Of a stretch of 18,645 nucleotides of DNA, positions 9,491-18,645 are shown in pieces. Both the position numbers and the translations under genes were made by a program. The stretch is from Larix sibirica. Taxonomy: Eukaryota > Streptophyta > Pinopsida > Pinales > Pinaceae. A model generated the notes under the pieces. That model had not been told where the DNA came from, ran no database searches, and was given only the letters and a program-made list of their open reading frames with translations. Location of the stretch: contig NWUY0300018907.1 of the NCBI GenBank assembly GCA_004151065.3, forward strand, positions 19,286-37,930. Reading direction: 5' to 3'. Each line of letters opens with the position of its first letter. Within the stretch, counting starts at the first letter, position 1.

Positions 9491-10310
9491 TGATTTGTAA
9501 ATGAGAGAATTATAGCCTAGTTACTTCACCTGCATGGATCCTTCATGAAAATTATTCTAGCCTTTGTTCTCAGTCTAACACAAAGATCTAGGTCATTCTA
9601 ATGGCTACAAGGCCTCTATCCTTGGTGTATCCTACAAACACAACTTACTGGCAATGCCACGTGCTAATCAATACCCTATGTTTAAATTCCTCTATTTTAC
9701 TAACTAGAGATGCATCCAATAAATGGCTCTTCCTCTATCCATCAACAAAGAGGGTCTCTAACAACATTGGTTTACAATTAGTTCAAAGAACCCATGTTGG
9801 TACGTGCAAGTCTTGTGTGAGTGTCCAATAAAGGGCCAACCCACTGTGTGGATGATAATCAACAATGAATTTGTTGTGCAAAATATGTTTACTAACCTAG
9901 ATCCATGTGCTCGATCTAACTAGCCTTAAATGTAAAAATCTTGGACTTCAACTCAAACTTTCAATACCAACAATATTCATGTATCTAATGTCTTTACCCC
10001 AAATGAAAGGACAACCATACTCAATACATTTTGACCCAACAACATATACAAAATAATTCACCTAACAGCATGTGATAAAGAATAACTATAAGGAAATTAT
10101 TGAAGTCTCTTATGAAATGGTTATAAGTGGCATGGGAAATGGTCATTATTTAACTCATTCATACGTTGGCTAGCAATCAATTTTAACACATATGCAAGCA
10201 TCATAACTTCCTTCATGATTCCCTTAATCGATTCACCTCCTCAAAGAAAGGTATCATTGTGTTGAATGTCATTTTTTGCAGCCCAAGTGGGTGAGATGTG
10301 TCACATCTAT
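9491..10310 (-). other. Possible LTR of the third element; no gene
   Basis: If 9476-9488 is a primer-binding site, the sequence above 9491 is its LTR. No second copy is present, so its length is unknown. The plus-strand frame 9601-9831 shows no recognisable domain and would lie antisense within the LTR. Nothing else in this interval stands out. Confidence 0.3.
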
Positions 10311-10318
10311 AACACTTC

Positions 10319-10440
10319 GCACATGTATGTCCCAAAAAAAATATAATTTTTTTATAAAATTGCGCACATGTCAACTCCAAAAAATGAAATATATATATAT
10401 ATAATACCAAGCACATGTCGACCCCAAGTTTTAAAAATCT
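10319..10440. repeat. Three-unit degenerate minisatellite
   Basis: GCACATGT starts units at 10319, 10364 and 10411, spaced 45 and 47 bp. Each is followed within a few bases by CCCAA or TCCAA, and the first two then run into an A/T run. The minus-strand frame 10213-10416 is just this array translated and is not a gene. A short AT dinucleotide run (about 10389-10403) lies between units two and three. Confidence 0.7.
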
Positions 10441-11068
10441 TAGAACGGTGTGGGTTTTTTTCTTATGGAATTTTAAGCTCCTTTACAAGATGTGTTTTGG
10501 TATATCCATGTCTATAAAGTTAGAAAAAGGAAAATAAAATCCAAATGTGAACATGAGAATCACTTAGAAGAAACAATACTAGTTTTATTTTTTAATTTTG
10601 TATTCTAAGTATATTGTTTTGTATTTTAAAATTTAGTATTAAAGATGATATCATATTGGCTATAAAGATGATGTTCAACAATGTTAATTTTATCATTTAA
10701 AATCAACAAAATTCTACGTCCAACAACGATATTATGCTTAGCAAAGAGTGTCTTATCAACTTAACATGGCAGTCAACAACTTAACATGCAATTGTATGGC
10801 CTGCATAAGGCCCAATATGATGTACAGACTACCTCACATAGGCAACGTATCGCCTAACAGAGAGGATTTATGCTCAAAACATGAGAATTCTCTGACCTAG
10901 TGAGAGAGAGGAGGAAAATGTCGAGGAACAAATAAAAATTTCCCAACAATCAATACATTCTCAAAAATACCAATTTAAAAACTCTCCACAGAAAAGTGCA
11001 ACAGCTCAGAGATGGCAGTCATTGTTCTCTAAGCTCATAAATATATCCAACAATGAGAATAATACACC
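10441..11068. other. Intergenic sequence, no feature recognised
   Basis: AT-rich sequence without open frames of note. The phrase CAACTTAACATG occurs twice near 10757-10790, and a GA run lies near 10901-10917. I see no domain, RNA gene or transposon end here. Confidence 0.4.
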
Positions 11069-11252
11069 TATTGAAATCTCTATTAGATAGTGAAAACCAA
11101 GCAGTAAAATGAATCTACAATATTCATTAAAAATGCAACTTTCACACCATTAAGGTTGGTTATTGAAATCTCTATTAGATAGTGAAAACCAAGCAGTAAA
11201 ATGAATCTACAATATTCATTAAAAATTCAACTTTCACACCATTAAGGTTGGT
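11069..11252. repeat. 92-bp tandem duplication, two units
   Basis: Unit one is 11069-11160 and unit two 11161-11252. The two units differ only at 11135 (G) against 11227 (T). The near identity in a window where other repeats are strongly diverged points to a recent duplication, or to an assembly duplication. No open frame runs through it. Confidence 0.95.
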
Positions 11253-12210
11253 AATTGGAATCACACAGTAGCGCACAGATATGGAAAACCAACATCCTTA
11301 TTTCGATAATCTTTGGTTACATTGTAGATCTTGTCTTTCTAGCATTCTCTCCTCTTTAGCTTAAAAGATCTTTTGAGAATTGAATTGCAATGAGGTAGAG
11401 GAGAGTTGGGGTAATGGGAAGACTAAGAAGAGGTTGGTCTTTCATTTCTCATTCCATTCTCTTCTCTTTTTTTAAGTTTATTATTTTTTCTCTCCATCTC
11501 ATTTAACATTACATTGCATTGTCCCTTATGTCTAAACTAACCTTTATTAATTGTCAATTTACACTTGTAAGTAGTAAGTTTTACCACCATTCTTCTGTTA
11601 CAAACCAAAAAAAAATTGAAATGAAGAAATACTAGATGTAAACAATAAGGATAATCTAGTACTAACTAAAGTGCATTCAAAATCAGATTTTTTTACCAAC
11701 TAATAATAGTATCCAAGAAGCTCACAATTTCATATCATGTGTTTGCAAGCATGAGATAAGTGTGAATAAACACCATAAATACTAGAAGATTCCCATAAAT
11801 TAGAATGATCATGCCCAATGTTCACACACAAGCACTAAGGGAACTAAGCAAGAATAGAAGAGTCCTTTGACCAAACACAACTCTACAAGAGTATAAAAAC
11901 ACTAGGTTATAACATGTCTTTCTTGACATATTAAAATAGCTTACAATGGCAAAAAGAGAACCCTTTGCATGAAGGTGACATTTCTATTTATAAGTTTCTC
12001 TCAAGACTCTTAGCCTTCCAATTTATGTGACTATTCATCTATCCTAACTGAGTCTTCCCTTGACTTTCCAACTTTATCTCAAATTACAACTTAAGTAATA
12101 ATCAAATTCATAAAACTCAAGGTATAATTACTAAGTTGGGTGAAAACTTCAATTAGGCATTCCAAACTAACGCTCATTTTTAAATTTCAAAATATGAGGC
12201 GGAATTTATA
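11253..12210. other. Intergenic sequence, no gene recognised
   Basis: There are no long frames and no domain on either strand. Composition changes from mixed to T-rich near 11440-11520 and A-rich near 11580-11640. It may hold old retroelement sequence, but I cannot show it. Confidence 0.4.
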
Positions 12211-12944
12211 CTGAAAGTGGCTTATGGTTGCTTTGACATTAGAGGGGATGAAGCTATTTGGAAAGGAATGTACATACACATTCTTAGAAGTGCACATACA
12301 TTTTTAATCTGGCAATGAGCACATTTTCCCATTGCAACTAAAAGGAGAGGCAATTTCTTGCGAGCCCCCTAGAGAAAGTTGACACTTGGAAAAATGTTAC
12401 ACTTGTTTATACAAAGTGGGTGAGCATAAATAAACTGACTCATGACTCATGTGTTGTGACTCTATGGGCCTCACAACCCATACCAATTAGTTCATAGTTT
12501 CATTCATTTTTGTTTATTCTCTTGCAATACATATGACAAATGGGAGAATGTTAAGATAAGTGTGTCATACACCTTGCAATTATCTTAATGAGTGGGCATG
12601 CATGCCAAATACATTGTGGTGATTACGACCTTACCTTAAAGACTTACAATCAAGAACTATGTAGCGAACTTACTTTATAGTCAATTACTCTATGAAATGA
12701 TTGAGGTTGTGGTTAGTAATGATTTTAGTATAAAAAGGAAATGTTAATGGTTTCTTCTTTAAGGAAGTAGAAATCATAAATGGTTTATGGTTTCTTTTAT
12801 GTCTATATATAGAATACATGGGTTGGAAATATTATATGAAGTAATTAAAGATACTATAAAGTTCTAAAATTTTCTTCACCTTTATATTGTTAATAATTCA
12901 AATGAAATTATTTAGAAAGCATATAAAAATCAAATTTAAGTATC
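12211..12944 (+). repeat. Dispersed repeat copy 1, probable retroelement 3' end
   Basis: This aligns in direct orientation with 13171-13555. Shared blocks include ACATTCTTAGAAGTG, AAAAGGAGAGGCAA, CCTAGAGAAA, TTTATGGTTT and the end TCAAATTTAAGTATC. Copy 1 has about 330 bp (roughly 12430-12760) absent from copy 2. Within that extra part lies AAATGGGAGAA followed by TGTTAAG (12538-12555), which looks like a polypurine tract and LTR start in plus orientation, and two TATA-like stretches follow (near 12730 and 12805). The repeat is therefore probably the 3' end of a copia-like element, but no coding motif confirms it. Confidence 0.55.
12538..12555 (+). other. Polypurine tract and LTR start candidate
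   Basis: AAATGGGAGAA at 12538-12548 is followed directly by TGTTAAG at 12549. Plant copia elements commonly have a GGGAGA-type purine tract just before an LTR starting TGTT. No partner LTR or primer-binding site in plus orientation is visible, so this rests on one motif. Confidence 0.4.
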
Positions 12945-13170
12945 TATTTTGCATTGCTAAGGATTTGACAAATGATATTTTTATTATTTTCATTTGTAAT
13001 GATATGAAAAACATTGTTTTAAAAATTGGATAAATTAGTGATCGGTTTCATCGGATTTATTGGTTTGATGGACAACCGATTCAAATTGGTTTGTAGATGT
13101 GTTTAGTCGACCAGTTCAGTACCGAACCAGTTGGGCTGATTTAGATGCCAAACTGTCTGATTTTTTGGTT

Positions 13171-13555
13171 GTCTTGGACTTGACATATGGTTGTCTAAAC
13201 AATGAAGAGATGAAATTGTTTGAAAAGAAAAGCATGCACATTCTTAGAAGTGTACATGCATTTTTTTTAAGTAATGAGTAAACTTTCTCATTGCAAATAA
13301 AAGGAGAGGCAACTTCTTTCCAGCCCTCTAGAGAAAATGTTCCACATGCTTATAGGAAGTTGGTGAACATAGAAATCAGAAAGAGTTTATGGTTTATGGT
13401 TTATGTATGTGGGTCGGAAGTATTCTATGAAATTATTAAATATTGTTATATGATATTACTAAATATAATTATCTTATCAAAATTTAATCACCTCTATATT
13501 ATTAATAATTCAAATTGTACTCAAATGAAGCATATAAAAATCAAATTTAAGTATC
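13171..13555 (+). repeat. Dispersed repeat copy 2, internally deleted
   Basis: This is the partner of 12211-12944, with the same blocks in the same order and an internal loss of about 330 bp that removed the purine tract and the first part of the putative LTR. The join lies near 13370, where the two sides meet as ATAGAAATCAGAAAGAG. Small frames here (13099-13281 and 13291-13572) start at or run across the repeat and have no recognised domain. Confidence 0.6.
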
Positions 13556-14348
13556 AGTTCATTTTTCCTTGACAACACCTATGTTATGATGAACAGAAAC
13601 ACCAGAAGGCTATATAAATTTCTTGAAGCAGTAAAAAATTAGATTTCTCCTTGTTACCTTGAAACAACAATGATTGACGAGAGATTAGACAAGTTGGGTG
13701 ATGACACTACTCAATTCCAATTTAATAGTAAGGACTGATAGATGTGATAACACTATCACTTTGAATCATATTTTCTGCCAACAAATTGTTTCAGTGATTA
13801 TATGTGAATCATATTTTATGCAATGAATGATGATTGGTTACATGTGTTTGCATCCAATATGGACTGATTTGGATGTAAACAAGATAGTTTAATTTGATGG
13901 TGTGGATTTTATCTCGATTTTGGAGAATCAACACTTAACAGTGATGACTCTGGAAAACAGAAGAAAATGTGAACAATCCCATGTTCTTTTCTCACTAACA
14001 AGCATGGAGAATAACGATGGTGAGTCTATGGAGGAACTTGCTTTGATTGCAGGAAAATGGAGTAGAGATTGTGAGGGGAAGAACAAAATAAAGACCAAAA
14101 CCAAACATGAATTGAATTTCGTTATTAACTGATTGTATTTTGATTTATTCCTAACTCTTTCATAGGAGCACCTCCCTCCCCTGTCAATGCTTTGGCAACA
14201 ACATTTTTTTTCAACAAAGGCCATAAATAAAATTTATGTGAATAATACTTGTTATTTATCTATATATTTTTAATTTCACCTACGCAACTCAATTAATAGT
14301 TTTTTTTTCATTTATTTAATATTTATCATGTTTATTTGTTTTATATAT
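13556..14348. other. Intergenic sequence with one weak open frame
   Basis: The plus strand is open at 13902-14132, but it has no ATG at its start, and no domain is recognisable. Its composition (MEELALIAGKWS, then a lysine-rich tail) is not obviously repeat-derived, so a gene fragment cannot be excluded. The minus frame over the same place is its shadow. Nothing else is seen. Confidence 0.25.
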
Positions 14349-14518
14349 ATGTATAGTATAAACATATATTTTTGAATTTTGAATTTTTATATGAGTATAA
14401 TATAAATATATATTTTTTATTTTTCACTTTTTATATGAATATAGTATAAATATATATTTTTAGTTTTTATATTACACACGAGTATAGCAGAAATATATGT
14501 TTTTAGTTTTTGCTTTAT
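14349..14518. repeat. AT-rich minisatellite, four degenerate units
   Basis: Units of 41-44 bp start at 14349, 14391, 14435 and 14478. Each has a core like GAGTATAGTATAAATATATA followed by a T-rich tail with TTTTTAGTTTTT or a variant. The units differ by several substitutions and small indels. Confidence 0.75.
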
Positions 14519-15655
14519 AATAATAATTATGAGGGTTTTTTTTGTTAGATTGAGAATATAAATGTCCTACCTATATTTGAAATTGTAAATTTATTAAAAA
14601 AAATTATATATTAGTAAAATATCATATTTAAATTTTATTTTATATATTAGTTTAAAATTATTTTAATTTAGGTGGTAATATAAAATTGTTAACTTTGGAT
14701 GTTGAGAGTATTTTTTTTGTTTTAAATGTAATTATTAAATCTTTCAAATATTAAAAATAATATTAATTTCGCAAAACTTTAATTAAAAAAACTATTGAAA
14801 ATTTTAACTTGTATTACTATAAATCAAGAAATTGTGATTTTCATATGTTTCTTGAGAAAATATAAACTTTGTATAAAAAATATAAATAAAGAATACAATT
14901 TCAAAAAAATTAATAAAGATGAATTATACCATAACAATTTAAACAAGTAAAAATAGCAGCAAAGCTGCTTATACCTGCCTTTGAAAATAGTTTATAAGTA
15001 ATTTAATTAATAATTGTATATAGCCCCAAAGTAAAAATTAAGATGGAAATAGTTTAGAAATAATACTTTATAAATGNATCATGCTATACTGAATTTCCAT
15101 TGGAACCAAGTATGAGTGCTTGGACCCTTCAAAAGAAAATTTATGATGACCTAGTAATATGGAAGGCATGGAGCTCCAAAAAGTGTGTAGTCTGCAAAAT
15201 AAGATTACCATAGACAACAACCTCAAATGGATTGAAGCTATCTAGATGTGCTCAATGTAAATGAAGAATTTTTCACAAAGTAAATTCAGAATGATTTTTT
15301 TAAAAGTCACTTATGTTTAAGGATCATCCACCTAAACTGTAACCTTCGTGGCCCATAGAATATTCCGAATCTCTCCAAAAGAAATTCCTTATGTTACTCC
15401 AAAACAGACCTGAAGTGAGAAAAAATGGTTAAAGTTGTGCGATCTCTTCGACTTCTGTTCGAATGTCAAGGCCAAGCTAAAGTTTGAACCAAGTGAATTT
15501 TGAGACTCCGAACCAGAGAATTAGAAATGGATAAAAAGAAGAAAGACTCAGCAGACCACATCCTTTGACGCAACGACCAAAGGAAATCTTGACCCAACTA
15601 CTTCGGGCAGTGCGATCTTTGAGCTGTGAGGGGCTGCAAGGTTGTTCAACTTCAG
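14519..15655. other. Strongly AT-rich stretch, then unassigned sequence
   Basis: 14519-15060 is very rich in A and T with long homopolymer runs and no open frame. From about 15080 the composition becomes more balanced, but translation shows no domain. An undetermined base sits at 15077, close to this change of composition. A small hairpin that recurs at 16871 lies at 14951-14981. Confidence 0.4.
14951..14981. repeat. Hairpin repeat, copy 1
   Basis: AGCAGC (14955-14960), loop AAA, GCTGCT (14964-14969) forms a 6-bp stem. The 31 bases 14951-14981 match 16871-16901 at 25 positions. Two of the six differences are an A/T swap on opposite arms of the stem, so pairing is kept. The origin is unknown. 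Confidence 0.7.
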
Positions 15656-15791
15656 TATGCTGGATATAATTAAAGCCCTGGACAACTTTTCTGCAGCTCT
15701 TGCTGCTCTCAAGGTTCTGATTGTAGCAACCCTGAGAGGAACCTTTCCTCCAAATGATATCAGAATGATTAATAGAAAGACCTACACACAG
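15656..15791 (+). pseudogene. Possible isolated exon of unknown gene
   Basis: A frame with an ATG at 15657 stays open to 15872. The part up to 15791 has balanced composition and reads like ordinary protein (LDNFSAALAALKVLIVATL, then RGTFPPNDIRMINRKT). TTCAG ends at 15655 and CAG/GTACC lies at 15789-15796, so it could be a 136-bp exon between an acceptor and a donor. After 15791 the frame continues but looks less protein-like. I do not recognise the family and see no neighbouring exon. It may be a gene fragment carried by a transposon, a pseudo-exon or chance. Confidence 0.3.
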
Positions 15792-16026
15792 GTACCACTT
15801 TCACCCATGGCACTAGTGTATAGTACTTTTCCTGGTGCCAGTTATCCCACTCCTAAGCGGTCAATAGAATAGTCTCATGAACATATAACAATATAAGTAC
15901 AGGGGTTGCAAAAATAAGCATTTATGGAAAATATTTTGGTCAATACTTTCCAACTCCAAATCGTGGCCGAGACTCCGGAGAGGCATAATACTTTCCCTGG
16001 AAAGTGTAATTAATGACGCTTTCATA

Positions 16027-16124
16027 AAAGTTGGATTATGTGCTACTATTTCCAGCACCTCCCCTGTGTAAACATAAAGTTGGATTATGTGCTACCATTT
16101 CCAGCGCCTCCCCTGTGTAAACAT
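16027..16124. repeat. 49-bp tandem duplication, two units
   Basis: Unit one is 16027-16075 and unit two 16076-16124, both running from AAAGTTGGATTATGTGCTAC to CCCCTGTGTAAACAT. They differ at two positions (T/C in CTACTAT and A/G in CAGCACC). Confidence 0.9.
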
Positions 16125-16429
16125 CGGATGTCGTACAATCAACCTGGGATTTTTATGGAAATACAACGGCAAAAGACAGAGTGGCAACCCACGAAGGCAT
16201 GAATATCATGTCCATGTTTACAGCACATTTTTAAAAGGGATAACGAGAACGGAATAGGCTACTCGTGTAAGTCAGTGGAATTTTTATTATAAACTAATCA
16301 TTACAATTGAAATTTCCAATTATTTTTAATCTTGACTGAAAATTCTATATTCAAATTTCTAAATAACAGAATTGAATTTCATTACCCAAATCAGGTTTTC
16401 CATTGTTATATTTCTTCAAGTTACTGCGA

Positions 16430-16680
16430 CTTAAAAGTTGTACTATGTGCTGCCAGCTTTAGAGGCTTCCCGATGTCAAAGAAATAGGGGTAGACAAAGT
16501 GGCAACCCATCTTTATGTCGACCATGTTTTAGAGGAGATAGCTGGAATGGGATAGGTTATCCGTGTGATTTTCTTAAGAGATTGTCGGAACCGAATAGGT
16601 TCTCAGTGTGATTCGGTGGAATTTTTTTGAAGAGATAGCTGGAATGGATTAGGTTATCCTTATGATTCGAACTTACCCAC
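16430..16680. repeat. Diverged duplicate of 16076-16290 plus partial third copy
   Basis: Blocks of 16076-16290 recur in order: AAAGTTG with TATGTGCT, GTGGCAACCCA, CCATGTTT, and a GGAATAGG-type segment followed by GTGTGATTCGGTGGAATTTT. The last segment, typified by GAGATAGCTGGAATGG with AGGTTATCC, occurs three times (about 16531, 16581 and 16629). This indicates stepwise local duplication of a unit of about 50 bp and of a longer unit. No coding frame is kept. Confidence 0.6.
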
Positions 16681-16690
16681 GGGAAAGGAA

Positions 16691-16707
16691 TGTTTGCTCA
16701 GCAAACA
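16691..16707. repeat. Short perfect inverted repeat
   Basis: TGTTTGCT and AGCAAACA are separated by a single C. The loop is too short for a stable DNA hairpin, so it reads as a near-palindrome of unknown meaning. Confidence 0.5.
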
Positions 16708-16870
16708 TTGTCCGGTACACTGTTATGGTGAAAGATTTATAATTAAAATTTGCCAAGTTTTAAAAGGATTTTGGTCATTTTAAAATTATTCAAAATTTTG
16801 AATTTTTGGAAAAAATAAATATATCAAAATAAAATAATTAATGACAAAAACAAACCTAAATAAATAAGTG

Positions 16871-16901
16871 AAATAGCTGCAAAGCAGCTAGTTCCTACCT
16901 T
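16871..16901. repeat. Hairpin repeat, copy 2
   Basis: TAGCTGC (16874-16880), loop AAA, GCAGCTA (16884-16890) forms a 7-bp stem. This is the partner of 14951-14981, exactly 1920 bp away, in the same orientation. Confidence 0.7.
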
Positions 16902-16992
16902 AGTGTGCTAGATTCGAGTTCCTTAATTTGTATGGGAATTGGAAATTGTGTTTTTTTAGAACCCAGAGTGTTACGAGATATCTGTCCGCAGA

Positions 16993-17032
16993 GACAATAA
17001 ATAGTGAAGTATGACAATAAATAGTGAAGCAT
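16993..17032. repeat. 20-bp tandem duplication
   Basis: GACAATAAATAGTGAAGTAT at 16993-17012 is repeated at 17013-17032 with one T-to-C change. The open frame that begins at 17024 with GTG and runs to 17233 starts inside it and has no recognised domain. Confidence 0.9.
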
Positions 17033-17260
17033 GATCGATCTCACTGTGGTGGAAAAAATAGGTCATTTGCAATAAGCCTTGTGAGAAGTAAATGCCAAAC
17101 TCAATTTAGTTCACTAACTTTAGTGTTAGAGTTAGCACTAGCAATGGGGGTGGTGATGTGGAGGATAGCTAGAATGAGGAGATGTGACTCAGGCTTTGTT
17201 GACCCTTTTGGCAGTCCTCCATCCATGCTTTGAAACCCATTTTCATACAACTTAAAAATA

Positions 17261-17460
17261 TATAATAAAACAATTAAATATTAGTTCACATCTTATATAA
17301 TAAAACAATTAAATATTAGTTCACACAAGTTAAGATGTGAAACAAAGAGATAGAAACAATTAAAAAAACATAAAATATATAATAAAACAATTAAATGTTA
17401 GTTCACTTAAGCTAAGATGTGAAACAAAGAGATAGAAACAATTAAAAAAAAACCATAAAA
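17261..17460. repeat. 82-bp tandem repeat with a partial leading unit
   Basis: TATAATAAAACAATTAAAT begins units at 17261, 17296 and 17378. The second and third are long units of about 82 bp that share AAGATGTGAAACAAAGAGAT and an A-rich tail; the first is a 35-bp partial. TTCACATCTTA at 17285-17295 is also the reverse complement of the TAAGATGTGAA inside the units (17331-17341), a small inverted pair. Confidence 0.85.
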
Positions 17461-18087
17461 ATACTATAGAAAGCAAAAGTTGAAATTAAGTAACATTTCC
17501 TTTTTAAAGATAAAAAATTAAAATTGAATAGTATTTTTTTCTTACTATATACAACATTCTTTTTCAAATAAAAGAAAACTTAAATTTTAAAAAACTAAAA
17601 TTTAATATTCTAATAATATCTAAAAATATACATTAAAACAAATAAACCTAATTTTTAATTTAAACCTTATCTAAATAGTAACATTAATCATCACAATTTT
17701 ATTCATTTTCAAAAAATATTCCAAAATATTTAAACTTTAATATCTTTTTTTGTTTACAAATATAAATAGCTTTGCAATTAATTACACTGAATTAGCTTAG
17801 CTTATTCTTATAGTCTCCGATGTTGTTTAATTTTATATAACTTACCTTGCCATGGAGGTGAAAAGACATTAATGATAATGCAATAATATGATGCGGAGAG
17901 CTTAACAATGTCGATAATGTAAAAGCTATATAATAACATTAATAAAAAGGAGTCACTCGTGAGATCCGTCTTTCTCATTCATATATATATATGGAGAATT
18001 ATCAAAATTATAAAAGAAACTGTCAAGATTTGGTTTTCAGAACCAAAATGCCAAATAAATGGAATCGACCAAACTTAACATTAAGTA
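17461..18087. other. AT-rich sequence, no gene recognised
   Basis: The stretch is strongly AT-rich with homopolymer runs and a short AT dinucleotide run near 17981-17992. No open frame or transposon end can be supported. Confidence 0.4.
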
Positions 18088-18235
18088 TATGTTTGCTTTT
18101 ACATCATGTGGACCTTAAACATACACAATGATGCAAAATATTCGCCACGTCCTTCCAGTTTTAAATTAAATTAATAGTCTAATAATAATTTAATAGAGCG
18201 TAAAGCTATGATGGAGATATATACCTAAACAAAGG
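18088..18235. repeat. 148-bp direct repeat, copy 1
   Basis: This copy is repeated at 18335-18483 with three substitutions and one extra T. It contains TGATGCAAAATATTCGCCAC and ends ATATACCTAAACAAAGG. No coding frame runs through it. Confidence 0.95.
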
Positions 18236-18334
18236 ATACTTTATGGAGTGAAAAGATTTTTATTATAATTAAGTTCATTCTACTTATCATGTTAGTAAAG
18301 TATACTCACTTTTATCCAATATTAACACACGCTA

Positions 18335-18483
18335 TNTGTTTGCTTTTACATCATGTGGACCTTAAACATACACAATGATGCAAAATATTCGCCACGTCCT
18401 TTCCAGTTTTAAATTAAATTAATATTCTAATAATAATTTAATAGAGCATAAAGCTTTGATGGAGATATATACCTAAACAAAGG
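18335..18483. repeat. 148-bp direct repeat, copy 2
   Basis: Partner of 18088-18235, separated by 99 bp of unrelated sequence. An undetermined base lies at 18336, right at its start, so an assembly join is a possible cause of the duplication. The 99-bp spacer has no feature. Confidence 0.95.
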
Positions 18484-18645
18484 GCAAATCCCTCTACTCT
18501 TCGAACCAAACTAAACAATCAGAGGTTTCATTAGGATGTAATACAACAATAATAATCTTTTAACTCCACGCTGTACAATAATAATAACAATGAGACGTTT
18601 CATTACGGATGTACATATGAAAATTTGAAATCAGTATTTTGAAAT
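18484..18645. other. Window end with short imperfect repeats
   Basis: GAGGTTTCATTAGGATGTA (18522-18540) recurs as GACGTTTCATTACGGATGTA (18593-18612), and ACAATAATAAT-type runs lie between them. This is probably a decayed local duplication. There is no gene. Confidence 0.4.

Noticed and set aside
10213-10416. Minus-strand frame with repeated Cys and aromatic residues as a small repeat protein
   Set aside because: It is a translation of a degenerate 45-47 bp minisatellite and an AT run.
10319-10440. CRISPR-like array of evenly spaced GCACATGT repeats
   Set aside because: The repeats are short and degenerate, there are only three, the spacers resemble each other, and the sequence is plant nuclear DNA.
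13902-14132. Plus-strand frame of 76 codons as a small gene
   Set aside because: It lacks an ATG at its start and any recognisable domain; recorded only as a weak possibility in the region entry.
14951-16901. The two hairpins as canonical Helitron 3' ends
   Set aside because: No CTRR end occurs at the usual 10-12 bases after the stem in either copy, and no 5' TC end can be assigned. Kept only as an unexplained hairpin pair.
17024-17233. Plus-strand frame of 69 codons near the right end
   Set aside because: It has a GTG start inside a 20-bp tandem duplication, no domain, and no splice or promoter context.

Overview
The window looks like nuclear DNA of a seed plant with a large, repeat-rich genome. 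It is AT-rich, has no long intact open reading frame, and consists mainly of decayed retrotransposons, AT-rich filler and small tandem duplications. A gymnosperm such as a conifer would fit, but nothing in the sequence proves it. Two single N bases (15077 and 18336) show that it is a draft assembly. I see no confidently intact gene, no rRNA, no tRNA and no CRISPR array. Most open frames on both strands are chance frames inside repeats.

Layout: 1-641 is featureless AT-rich DNA. From about 642 to 6442 lies an LTR retrotransposon on the minus strand. It has two diverged direct copies (about 642-2098 and 5077-6442) that read as LTRs, a tRNA-iMet-type primer-binding site next to the inner edge of one (5065-5076), a purine tract beside the other (2099-2107), a conserved TATA-like box in both LTRs, and a 3 kb interior with no recognisable gag or pol. 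Its 5' LTR breaks at 6442 directly into a second minus-strand element. That element is the front end of a Ty1/copia retrotransposon (protease start at about 6590, zinc knuckle, gag back to about 7540, primer-binding site at 7605-7615), riddled with stops and frameshifts. A third primer-binding-site-like sequence (9476-9488, minus) is followed by a decayed, charged, coiled-coil-like coding remnant that I do not recognise (8986-9429).

From 10300 onward the sequence is dominated by small repeats: a three-unit minisatellite near 10320-10440, an almost perfect 92-bp tandem duplication (11069-11252), a dispersed direct pair (12211-12944 and 13171-13555) that includes a probable polypurine tract and LTR start, an AT-rich four-unit minisatellite (14349-14518), a 49-bp tandem pair and its diverged relatives (16027-16680), a 20-bp tandem pair (16993-17032), an 82-bp tandem (17296-17460) and a 148-bp direct pair (18088-18235 and 18335-18483). 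Two copies of a small hairpin 1920 bp apart (14951-14981 and 16871-16901) differ by a change that preserves base pairing. The only gene-like scrap is a possible exon at 15656-15791 with splice-like edges.

No working pathway or operon is present. The genes do not act together: what remains is a record of insertion, truncation and local duplication. The most informative observations are the junction between the two retroelements, the coding-poor LTR element with its repeated GGGYGCAC motif, and the paired hairpins.
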